Shown here: positions 43,801-51,719 of the stretch, one piece after another
How positions within the stretch are numbered: the stretch's first letter is position 1
How the letters are laid out: every line of letters begins with the position of its first letter
Translations under genes and position numbers: made by a program
From: a virus
DNA length: 60,861 nucleotides
Strand: one strand, 5' to 3'
IMG/VR virus record: IMGVR_UViG_3300029787_000017
Span: 1 to 60,861 of that record
Notes under the pieces: model-generated
The model's database searches: none
What the model saw: only the letters and a program-made list of their open reading frames with translations
What the model was told of the DNA's origin: nothing

Positions 43801-45757
43801 AAGGATATTTATTTATGTCTCGCAGAATAGAGTTATAGTTAGGAGGATTCTGAGAGGATAGATCAAAGAACAACCACTCATTTAAATTGCCAAGATTTGA
43901 TTCTGCTGTAACGACACTGCTTAAGACATAATCATGAAGACTGTCCGCAAAAGAGGGTTTTACGCCGAAGCACTCTAAGCGATCCTTTAAGTACGACAGC
44001 ATATTTTCAGTTATACTACTGTCTTTATAATATTTAATTTCTTCAAAGGGTGGAATAGGATAGTTTTCTCTATCTCTAAATGAGTAAACGAAGTAAGGAT
44101 CTCCTGTTGCAGATAAGTAGAGTGGCCGCTCTCCTTGAGGATGGCCTTCTCCAGCCATATATACTCCTAAACCAAAAGGTCCATAGGAGATAGAGCCTTG
44201 CCACTTCTTTAACTCACCATTCTCTTTTGCTTCTTGTCTTAGTGCTCTATAATTGCGATCAGCCCTAGAGTGGAAATGATAAGGTTTAGCTTCAGGCTCA
44301 TAAATTAAAGTATATAAATCACCAGGAGTACCGTCGCTATTAACTTCTACAAATTTGTATACAGGAAACTTGTCTCCAAAGAATATGAAGTTGTCTGGGT
44401 AAGCTTTATAAAGGTCTAGTAATATAGAGTCTACAGCTAACTTAATATTCTCAGTTAGGCTCGTAGGGTTATAAGCATAAACCCCTGAACGGTTCGATTT
44501 CTCTAGTGTCCAATCAGAAAACTTAGCGAAGTGTGAGGATTCAGTAGCCAACGCAAACCAGCACAAGAAAGGAAGGTAGGACTCCCATAGCTCCTGTACA
44601 TTGCCAGATACATCCATAACTGAATTCGAAATTAGCGAATTCATTACATACTGAATACTGTCTAGTGTTCCCTTTCGCTTGTATACTTCTACAGCATTGC
44701 GTAGCTGGTGTCTCCATTTGTCGGTTGAGTTTCCGAAAAGCTTCCAGCCAACTAACTGAGCCACATACTGTAAGTATTCATCAGGAACATTTTCAATGTC
44801 GTAAATAAGATCAAGCTCATCGACTTGATCCATTACGTCAGCCATACCAAAACCAATAGCCTCAAAGAACTTTCTTTGTGGCCCTAACGAAGCCTTAGTG
44901 TTTAACTTTGTTCCAGCAGAGATAAAATTATCCAGAGCATCTTTTACAGTAAAATCTTGATTATCTATGTAAAGAGGTGAATAGATAACCTCTAACATAG
45001 TCTCTAGCTTTTCTAAGTTTTGAAGACCGCTAGTGTAAGTTGCGGTTCCAGATAAGTAATCAGTAGGTATAAATGCAGAAAAAGAAGAACTTAAATCATA
45101 ATTTCTAAAGACTAAATTCGTTAAACCCTTTACTCCATCAACAGTAGTTAAGTCCTTACCTAGGTACAATCCATTGTATGCTGACAAGACGAACGAAGAT
45201 GGATCCCAGTCTCTGTTAAGATCGGCTCCTGCTGAAGTGTTAAGAAAGTAGAACCAGCCTAGTGCGTCTGTCAAATAGTTATGAATAGAACTAGGTTCTA
45301 GACTAGAGTTGAGAGCGGAGATAGTTGATATATTATCTCGCAAACTACTAGGATCGTTCTGAATACTTGGAAGAAGAGTTCCTGATAGATAAGTATTGAA
45401 AGATGCGCTGGTTGAGAAATCCGTTAGACTTTTTCCTAGCGGGTTAAGAATTTTGGTTTCAAAAGTATAGGGAGTAATGTTTGTCAGGTTATTCTGTTTA
45501 ACAAAAAACGGAGCGATGCCTGAGATGTTCCCCATGCTTGAGGTTTCTGAGTATGGGACTGCCGAGATAGGTAATACGGTAGCGATTGAGTCTGCTAGGA
45601 AAAGATTAGAATTAATAATGTTAGACGTATTACCTAACCCCTGGCCGCTCAAAGAGATATCTTCATTCTGATATACTTTAGGAGTGATGTTATCTAAGAG
45701 ATCAACGAAATTTCTCTTTCCGTAAACTCTTTTTTTGGGGTTAAACGAATCAGCCAT
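40871..45757 (-). CDS. Baseplate wedge protein with P2 gpI-like domain, gp7-like (1628 aa)
   Basis: A 1628-residue protein. Residues about 318-378, containing DEYLQYVAQLVGWKLFG and KWRHQLRNAVEVYKRKGT, match the core of the P2 gpI tail-protein family, which in T4-type baseplates corresponds to gp7. The remainder is long, Ser/Asn/Thr-rich and probably forms outer domains that carry the fibres. Position directly after the gp6-like gene is the expected place. It is much longer than T4 gp7 (1032), so fusion with extra domains is likely. The boundary of the extra part cannot be set by eye. Confidence 0.75.
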   Translation of the reverse strand: MADSFNPKKRVYGKRNFVDLLDNITPKVYQNEDISLSGQGLGNTSNIINSNLFLADSIATVLPISAVPYSETSSMGNISGIAPFFVKQNNLTNITPYTFETKILNPLGKSLTDFSTSASFNTYLSGTLLPSIQNDPSSLRDNISTISALNSSLEPSSIHNYLTDALGWFYFLNTSAGADLNRDWDPSSFVLSAYNGLYLGKDLTTVDGVKGLTNLVFRNYDLSSSFSAFIPTDYLSGTATYTSGLQNLEKLETMLEVIYSPLYIDNQDFTVKDALDNFISAGTKLNTKASLGPQRKFFEAIGFGMADVMDQVDELDLIYDIENVPDEYLQYVAQLVGWKLFGNSTDKWRHQLRNAVEVYKRKGTLDSIQYVMNSLISNSVMDVSGNVQELWESYLPFLCWFALATESSHFAKFSDWTLEKSNRSGVYAYNPTSLTENIKLAVDSILLDLYKAYPDNFIFFGDKFPVYKFVEVNSDGTPGDLYTLIYEPEAKPYHFHSRADRNYRALRQEAKENGELKKWQGSISYGPFGLGVYMAGEGHPQGERPLYLSATGDPYFVYSFRDRENYPIPPFEEIKYYKDSSITENMLSYLKDRLECFGVKPSFADSLHDYVLSSVVTAESNLGNLNEWLFFDLSSQNPPNYNSILRDINKYPYDVLGLWNGKSSHLFVDYESDDFDFAKTTLEGDSKTSFFEASRVIKKFVPAHAIPRINLNASASEEYSVSSTDWDYAGLDHTDAGSSGNPSGVMQGFEASGVLMTGPPGSHHGRDAFNTFKRDNVDTFDDRLISSSVVTTAAPRRSLRRRNFRFTLPEEGYYDRGGFNAPTNWDASTMEFGGYDSIAGSGLGELTLGYLYSANAFYPVQDAASLSGVWDQCEDLDSPRSFSGAATSRTYPYRGLSSSPLVGVGEERWNNIGNYRWMSGWGSTNTNGRVNLAGTSTTTIKIGVKDQDGIHHGASAVNLPGLSVGNLVVGDKIAAVATAGGDESERLVYRVTDAPELKKTTNATAANAWYYEVDVVYVYGDGATLGAAATDYFQIYTVTTVGGQAHHQDRGQLPAIYAAMHSVNEKLALATARELIASDPSAYSASSDWWNAEQSIANSAIASGYTGDTFATYRDFKFGRGLHKTFKDYCTFYERHPIGANSLEETGPNIFAQVFGRALYNSNFKIAGRFANTTSHNGLLGNFIASSTENSIAIAGGPSGVFSVSAVYASTVANGYASGTYIASAVNDMVLPLSGEFTPGKSLNAEFRNAEILSGVEFVQTSGAPSSNEFRIFKLNEAFAEAGQENFLINNTVIKQKSRSGLPRMRFDLSSYGPRANHLVPEHVFSLDISALVAEENTNNLGGESMGVWIHTNPTEGYMWSFVPNYSPLVSEGNRLADGRWVWHKEGELSISKVKNELAFIHTFPNYTRDQRFGENKACLGNIDAYGSLRINNTSLKDIQSEEFTNLNIKFDTRNRSIYNNMEYLQVIPVPEQVYKADDGVHTDETNYYVEVFLLPTADESKYLLVDDIKLQDVTQRENAAIGTNTGVRTLGTPFRPFVKEDKIELDKQELQGVLKFFTGLMGSGVGTYQTVLASRDKEATFKVMGREGGSRLNYRLHPSWNPLFAYQAAIAGSTPLSNQAKDLEVVN

Positions 45758-47367
45758 CAGTCTAAGTACTCAAAATTTATAGTTAAGTTGTTTAGCTGAA
45801 TAATCTCATTAAAATCAACTTGTATATTATTCGTCAAGTTATCAATTGAGGACATCCTGACAACATCTACCTCAAAAATAGTTCTGTTAAGATCACTTAA
45901 TACAAGTGCTTGCCCAAAATCTCTATTATCAGAATTCATATAATTTAAAACTTTATTCCTGAGTTCTGAGATAATTATACTTTGATTTTGTTTTTCTTCT
46001 TTATCAACACTTACAGTAACCACAAGATCCAATGTTCTAATTAAACCGTCTACAATCACAACCTCATCTGTTGCCATTTTTTTCTTATTAATATCTGTTA
46101 ATAGATTTCGTTTAAACGCTGGGGTTGCTTTCTGTAGTTGAAGGTCAGATGCTTTCTCTAAAATGTAAATATCTATAACATTGGCAGAGGAAAAGGCTTT
46201 TCTTGTTACAGCATTAGCTTTCCCAACAGTTCCAATCTTGCTAATATAAGTGTTAGCGAAAACAGTATAATCCTCCAAGGTTACAATCCTATCTTGCCTA
46301 GCAAAGGTTAAAGGGGCATACTTCTTAGCATGTTCAATAGACTCAGCATTTGCGCCCCCTGCGGCTATGGAAGTATTAAGAACTTGAGCAGTGGTATTTG
46401 CACCATTCGTTGTACCGTCTACTGTAAGGCTTATGGATTCAGGAAGAAGGTTTCCTCTAGCTCCACCACCTACTCGATAGGTGACAAGATAATTCGAAGA
46501 ATCGTTAGGGGACACTCCTACGGTCCCGTCTCCGAAAACTACAGTAGCAGCAAAGTTATCGTCATACAGTATCTCAAATATCTTATCCGAGGTACCTGAA
46601 GCAAAGTAAACATTATCTACTTCAGAGTAAGCTCCTGAAGCTGCTGATTGGGTGTCAGTAACAAAAACACTAACGCTACCCTCTACGACAGGTGACTGAG
46701 TTAGGGGGATCGTTTTAATACCTTCCGTTGCAGCAAACTCCCCAGAGTCGGTAACAAAAGCTCCCTCTTGAAGAACTAGATTTGAGTATACGCTGCTGGG
46801 GTTTGTTCCTGCTCCAGGATTATCTGATTCATTCCAATATAAAGTTAAGTCTCCTGTGGCGTTTGCATCATCTAAATAACCATTAACAGTTTTGTAAAGC
46901 GTGTAGGTGACTGCCGCGCCATCAAGAGGCGAGTTAACTGTTACAATTCTTTGAGAGGGTGTCAGAACGAAAGAAGGCACTGTACCAGCAGGGCTTCTAT
47001 CGAAGGTCGCCCTAGCGTCTGCTGCTGCTGACAAAGGACCTCTCATTCTAACTCCAATTAGCTCAAGTAATTTTTTAACACTCTTCTTTTGTCTTGCAGT
47101 TGCAAAGAAGTTTTCGTTAGCAAGCATGTCTGCCTTCATAGACATTACGGAACCCATATATGCTACAGTCTCTAGTAGCATCATACCTAAGTCTGACTCT
47201 GCAAAGTAGTCGTAATCTAAAGGATAGACTGCCTTAACGTATTTAATTAAGGAATCTCTTAGTGTTAAAAAATCACTAGCCGCAAAATCTATATATTGAG
47301 GCTTTTTCCATGTTGGAATCTTCGCCAACTTCATATAGTCTGAAGCAACTGTGCCTGAAAAACTCAT
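45757..47367 (-). CDS. 6: Baseplate wedge protein, gp6/gpJ-like
   Basis: A 536-residue protein of the baseplate J (T4 gp6) family, which forms the wedge ring that links to the sheath. The N-terminal part has DYDYFAESDLGMMLLETVAY and MSMKADMLANENFFATARQK, the usual start of the family, followed by KKLLELIGVRMRGP. LTFARQDRIVTLEDYTVFAN (about 340-360) is the conserved central motif, and the C-terminus is the dimerising part. It overlaps gp25-like and gpI-like genes at both ends (ATGA and TGATG types). Confidence 0.9.
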   Translation of the reverse strand: MSFSGTVASDYMKLAKIPTWKKPQYIDFAASDFLTLRDSLIKYVKAVYPLDYDYFAESDLGMMLLETVAYMGSVMSMKADMLANENFFATARQKKSVKKLLELIGVRMRGPLSAAADARATFDRSPAGTVPSFVLTPSQRIVTVNSPLDGAAVTYTLYKTVNGYLDDANATGDLTLYWNESDNPGAGTNPSSVYSNLVLQEGAFVTDSGEFAATEGIKTIPLTQSPVVEGSVSVFVTDTQSAASGAYSEVDNVYFASGTSDKIFEILYDDNFAATVVFGDGTVGVSPNDSSNYLVTYRVGGGARGNLLPESISLTVDGTTNGANTTAQVLNTSIAAGGANAESIEHAKKYAPLTFARQDRIVTLEDYTVFANTYISKIGTVGKANAVTRKAFSSANVIDIYILEKASDLQLQKATPAFKRNLLTDINKKKMATDEVVIVDGLIRTLDLVVTVSVDKEEKQNQSIIISELRNKVLNYMNSDNRDFGQALVLSDLNRTIFEVDVVRMSSIDNLTNNIQVDFNEIIQLNNLTINFEYLD

Positions 47368-47831
47368 TGTATTGTTATCTCCTCAGTAAAAACTGTCTGC
47401 TGTTCATCATTCATCTGCAACAAAAGAATAATACGCAACTCTGAAGTGCCTACACCTCCTACATCGCCTCCTGACAATATAGAAATCTTCCTAACTGTAG
47501 CCCCATCTAAATAGTTATGGCACGAGTGTAATATTTCCTCTTTTATAGCGGTGAAAGTGCGCTGATCCAAGGGCTGGAAAAGGAATTTTTTTAGGTTGCA
47601 TCCAAACTTAGGCAACATCACCCTCTCCCCGCGTTCTGTCAGTAGGATCTGATGGAGAGCCATGCGTATTTTACTTATTCCTGTTGAGTTGGAAAAGAAC
47701 CCGCCTGTATTTCTACGAATTCCAAGAGGAAAAGCTAGACCTAACCCTCCTTGTCGTTTATCAGAGATAAAGTCTTTTGTCGTAGGAGTGTAATCGGCTC
47801 CGTAATATGATGTTGTGCTATTGTTTCCCAT
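47364..47831 (-). CDS. 25: Baseplate wedge protein, gp25-like
   Basis: A 155-residue gp25/gpW-type baseplate protein with a lysozyme-like fold that nucleates sheath polymerisation. Central segment ISKIRMALHQILLTERGERV followed by MLPKFGCNLKKFLFQPLD, where the LLTERGERVMLP(K/D)FG motif is the family signature. It overlaps the gp6-like gene by 4 bp, as T4-type genes 25 and 6 are often neighbours. High confidence by motif and order. Confidence 0.92.
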   Translation of the reverse strand: MGNNSTTSYYGADYTPTTKDFISDKRQGGLGLAFPLGIRRNTGGFFSNSTGISKIRMALHQILLTERGERVMLPKFGCNLKKFLFQPLDQRTFTAIKEEILHSCHNYLDGATVRKISILSGGDVGGVGTSELRIILLLQMNDEQQTVFTEEITIQ

Positions 47832-50596
47832 TATACTTTAATATTTTTGAAGTAACCTTGCTGTGCTTCATAGTTTTTTGTTACCTCTGAACTATTTAGT
47901 GCTTTCGAATAGAATTTTAAACTACCTAAGAACCCACGAAGACCGCTTGTTCTTCCTCCATAATCTCCACCCATGAAGTTTCCATGCTCATACATACCGT
48001 CTGTGTATCCTCCTCCAACAATCCAAGGAGTGTAGAAGGGGTTTAGTCTAGGACCGTCATGTAGTGTGGTAGGAGCATCCACTGTTGTAGAGGAATACTC
48101 GAAACTATTTCTCTTATAAAAACCTGGAAGGTTTGCAGGGTAGTTAGGTTCTCCACCAAACACTTCAGGGAGGGAAGAGGTAGCCATTAAGACCCCATCA
48201 GAGTACATACGAACCTCATTTAAAGGAGGATCAACAACCAAATCAACAAGAATGAATGAAGATGATACGTCTCCAAACTTTTTATCATTTACTACCGCAG
48301 AGGCATCCACTCTCATTCCATAAAACTTCTCGTCATTTTGGCATTTATCTTTATTAATAAATGATAAGGAAGAGGCTCCCAAGGATTGAGTAGGCGCAAC
48401 AAAGAAACTTAAAGAGGAAGTAGGCAAGTTTTGGTTTATTAAATTAGTCGCTCCAATATCAGGCTTGTTTATTCTTCGATCTCTTGTGAACCCCACAAGC
48501 ATTCCCTTGACGAACTGATCTCCGTTATCTAATTTAACATTATCTTGGGTTCGTAAATTACCTACGGTATCTATCGCGCTGGCTCCAGGTTTAACTCCGA
48601 CATTCTCGCAAGCTAATACAACTTTGGTAAGCGATGATGGTGATGGAACGCCTGTAGTTGCTCCACCATGAAGCCCCTGCTCTAACCAGCCTAATTTTTC
48701 ATCCAGTATATTGGGAATGTGTGTCCAAAATTCTACAGTGAAGCCATTCCTATTGTAAGTAAGATCTCTAAACTCAGGGTTGTTTGGTAATCTAACAAAA
48801 GATCCTAAGCCAGAAGCGGCGGCTGGATCGCTATTCTTATTTTTAACTATGCCCTCTAGGTACGGAATGGATAAACCAGAGAAGAACACGTTTCTATTGT
48901 TAGCAGCCACCAACTTAGCGTTATTATAAACATCCGTAGTGGCGCAGTTAGTTACCTGAAAGTCTGTAGATGATGGGGTCAATACGTCTGAGTTCAGGAA
49001 ATTGTAAATTGCAAACAACCCATCTGATTCAATTAGATCAACTAAGGATAACATAGTTCCTGAACCTTGACCAGACGGAGTGTATATAATACTCCCTTTT
49101 CCTACCTCAGGCACGTTTAAGTGTTTTGCGGAAAGAGAAGGAGGTTTTGGAGGTGCAACTACAAAGGAAGCTCGTAAAGGAAGAACAACCCCATTCACTT
49201 CCCCTTCTTTAAATATTAGCTTTCTTTGTTTTTCTAAATCAACAACAAGATTATACTGCTCTAGATAAGAAAAATCATTAATTGGGACTTGGCCTGAGGT
49301 GAATAAAGGTCTCCCCTGTCTTCTTCCTCCAAAAACAGAGGGAGCTTTAATAGCAACTTCAATCTGCTTCTTACGTCTGTTAATCTTATTGTTGTGTGAT
49401 GCAATCTCAGAGACAATCAAGCTCCTTTGATTACTAACTATTGACGAGTCTTCTGTGTAATCAGCAATATACTCTGTTAGTATTGAGGATAAATCATAAA
49501 CATGTTTATTTTTCTGCTGAATTAACGTCTGTAGGAAGTGATCGGCGTTATAATTATCCTGCATTACCTTGCTATCATCAATTAAAGCGGGATCAAAGAG
49601 GCTGTCAGTATACTCATTCAGTGACTCTAAGGAAATTTCAGTTCCTTTTCCACCAATGTTTGGATCGTAATTATACTTCCACAAATCTCCAGCCTCTACC
49701 GTAGCGGAAATTGCCAAGTAAACGGGATCTAACCCTCCTGTTTGAGAATCATAGTACAAACCATCCTTACTTAGTAGATAATGTCCTTGGTTTGTACGAG
49801 GAGGTCCATATACAAGTCTGAAAACCTCATCTGATTGTTCAAGCTCTAGCCCTGGGTCGATAGAATCGTATCTTTCGTATGAGGTATCAGAAAGGAACCT
49901 ATCAAGTTCTCTAGTGTTTAGGAATTTAGGTTCAAGTCCAGGGTTTACCGCTCTCTGTGCTAATATCCCTTCTACGGCAGCTTGCGCGGCGTCTACTCTT
50001 TCAATAAAATCCTTGGTTGAAGCTACTTTTGCAGCCATCGAGCTATACTTACCATCTAAGAAAGCTTCAATTTGCTCATCAGATAACGCAGCCCTCTGAT
50101 TTGCTGCATTTCCTGATTGGAAGTCCTGAGTAGTCTTAAACTTATCAATACAATCAGTAATGGCACCTACTTGATTTGCAATTCCTTGATAATTAGCGTA
50201 TAGTTGTCCTCCAAATGAAGCAGCCCATTGAAAAGCTGCAAGAACTCCACCTAAATCGTTGCCAAACTGGCTCTCGTCATTCTCTAGACCAAACCAGCTA
50301 AAATCTGAGGCGAATCTAAATCGACCAGTTTCGCTATCCCATTCCATAATGCCTGTGTTTAACATTACCCATTTGAATAACCACTGTGTAGAATCATTAG
50401 CCTTGTCTTTGGCATCCTGCATGACAGCATCCATATTAATGAGGACGTTTGTAGGCAAGAGAGCCGCAACATTTAAATCATCAAAGATATTTAACATGCA
50501 GCTAGGAAGGCCATAAGCCATCCCTACAGCATCAAAAAACCCCGTACCTGTTTCTCCTGTTACCTTAAAAAATGTTTCTGCGTCAAAAGATGCCAT
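47831..50596 (-). CDS. Large baseplate-region protein with C-terminal lectin (LamG-like) domain (921 aa)
   Basis: A 921-residue protein. The first 450 residues are mostly helical and of unknown fold; residues 380-440 include a charged coiled coil (NKINRRKKQIEVAIKAP). Residues about 615-915 look like a concanavalin/LamG-type lectin fold: NGFTVEFWTHIPN, then VDLVVDPPLNEVRMYSDGVL and the closing LGSLKFYSKALNSSEVTKNY. The last motif is the hallmark of LamG-like domains. Carbohydrate binding is inferred. Placing it between the spike and gp25-like genes suggests a baseplate-tethered sugar-binding protein, possibly for host recognition. Confidence 0.75.
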   Translation of the reverse strand: MASFDAETFFKVTGETGTGFFDAVGMAYGLPSCMLNIFDDLNVAALLPTNVLINMDAVMQDAKDKANDSTQWLFKWVMLNTGIMEWDSETGRFRFASDFSWFGLENDESQFGNDLGGVLAAFQWAASFGGQLYANYQGIANQVGAITDCIDKFKTTQDFQSGNAANQRAALSDEQIEAFLDGKYSSMAAKVASTKDFIERVDAAQAAVEGILAQRAVNPGLEPKFLNTRELDRFLSDTSYERYDSIDPGLELEQSDEVFRLVYGPPRTNQGHYLLSKDGLYYDSQTGGLDPVYLAISATVEAGDLWKYNYDPNIGGKGTEISLESLNEYTDSLFDPALIDDSKVMQDNYNADHFLQTLIQQKNKHVYDLSSILTEYIADYTEDSSIVSNQRSLIVSEIASHNNKINRRKKQIEVAIKAPSVFGGRRQGRPLFTSGQVPINDFSYLEQYNLVVDLEKQRKLIFKEGEVNGVVLPLRASFVVAPPKPPSLSAKHLNVPEVGKGSIIYTPSGQGSGTMLSLVDLIESDGLFAIYNFLNSDVLTPSSTDFQVTNCATTDVYNNAKLVAANNRNVFFSGLSIPYLEGIVKNKNSDPAAASGLGSFVRLPNNPEFRDLTYNRNGFTVEFWTHIPNILDEKLGWLEQGLHGGATTGVPSPSSLTKVVLACENVGVKPGASAIDTVGNLRTQDNVKLDNGDQFVKGMLVGFTRDRRINKPDIGATNLINQNLPTSSLSFFVAPTQSLGASSLSFINKDKCQNDEKFYGMRVDASAVVNDKKFGDVSSSFILVDLVVDPPLNEVRMYSDGVLMATSSLPEVFGGEPNYPANLPGFYKRNSFEYSSTTVDAPTTLHDGPRLNPFYTPWIVGGGYTDGMYEHGNFMGGDYGGRTSGLRGFLGSLKFYSKALNSSEVTKNYEAQQGYFKNIKV

Positions 50597-51717
50597 TAGG
50601 GGTATACTCCTTCTGCTTCATAGATTCCTGTATAATTAGCTGTCACATTGGCTGTAGAAGCTTGCGCCAGCCCAGACTGGAGGTGTGTCATAAGGCCGTC
50701 TGCTGCGATAATACCTCCTGCTTTTAGGTTTAAATTACCCCCTGCGTCTATATTTATATCTGATTCTGATTTCAAATTTATAACTCCATCTGCAACCACA
50801 TCTATGTCTCCATCTGCGATCACTTCAACTTTTCCAGTGGATTTTATTCGTATTGTACTGTTCGCCCCACCTTTAGTTTCAATATCAATTACTTGATTGT
50901 CACCATTATTATCTATGGTCTCAATGAAAATTCTACCAGAATCTCGTCTCGACATTATATTTATGTCATGATTCTTACTTTCTAAGTTAATATTTCCATA
51001 TTTCAAAGGCTCATCAGGACTTCTGTTATTACCTGTAGAGTAATTTGTTATGTTCAACTCTGTGCCATTCACAACCGTCAAATCGGTCTGGCCCTGCTTA
51101 CATATGTAGTTTTGAGATCCGTGAGTCTCAACCGTAGCGGCTCTCTTCTGTGTTCCCATTCCTTCTGGGCTAGTTGATAGACGAATATAATCGTTATGCT
51201 CATTCTTTAAAATGATTGAGTCTACTCCTGGACTGTCATTAAGCGTAACCTTCTTGCCCGACTGTCCGACAAGTTCAGTTTTTATATTTGCTTTTCCTGT
51301 AGGCCCCTCATACTGTTGCGAAATAACTAAGCCGTTCCCTCTCTGTCCTTTGAATGACATCTTCATTGGCTCGTTTCTCATGGAGTATAGTTTTGGATCA
51401 GCTTTCTCTATACCAACCTCAGGCCCCGTGTCGATCTTTTCTCCACCCTCAACGCCTTCATCTGATGGAGGTAAAAAAGTAGATCCTATATAGAATAAAC
51501 GAGTTTCCCCTGCTGGTCGGCAGACCAATATTCTAGCGTCATAGCTAGGAATTGAAATAAATCCTCCTTCAGTATTAGTTGAATAAGGGCTTGTATAGTG
51601 AATAGGGAATGCTCCATCATTTAGTGCGTCTACCTTTGCCCAGAAGGTTCCTCCATCACCAAACTTACTGGTGTCTACGACTGTTGCTAATGAAAATAGT
51701 GTTACTTGTTCGCTCAT
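50596..51717 (-). CDS. 5: Central spike protein, gp5/VgrG-like without lysozyme domain
   Basis: A 373-residue baseplate spike. Residues about 1-100 form the OB-fold domain (GTFWAKVDALND, FISIPSYDARILVCRPAGE). From about 110 on, short alternating repeats (GNINLESKNHDINIMSRRDS, KSTGKVEVIADGDIDVVADG, INLKSESDINIDAGGNLNLK) predict the triangular beta-helix needle of gp5/VgrG. The T4 gp5 lysozyme domain is absent, which is common outside coliphages. A PAAR tip is encoded at 16984-17271. It lies just after the hub gene, in T4-like order. Confidence 0.85.
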   Translation of the reverse strand: MSEQVTLFSLATVVDTSKFGDGGTFWAKVDALNDGAFPIHYTSPYSTNTEGGFISIPSYDARILVCRPAGETRLFYIGSTFLPPSDEGVEGGEKIDTGPEVGIEKADPKLYSMRNEPMKMSFKGQRGNGLVISQQYEGPTGKANIKTELVGQSGKKVTLNDSPGVDSIILKNEHNDYIRLSTSPEGMGTQKRAATVETHGSQNYICKQGQTDLTVVNGTELNITNYSTGNNRSPDEPLKYGNINLESKNHDINIMSRRDSGRIFIETIDNNGDNQVIDIETKGGANSTIRIKSTGKVEVIADGDIDVVADGVINLKSESDINIDAGGNLNLKAGGIIAADGLMTHLQSGLAQASTANVTANYTGIYEAEGVYP

Positions 51718-51719
51718 GA

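Noticed and set aside
50596-51717. Lysozyme activity in the gp5-like spike
   Set aside because: The frame goes from OB fold straight into the beta helix; no lysozyme domain or catalytic Glu-Asp-Thr set is seen.
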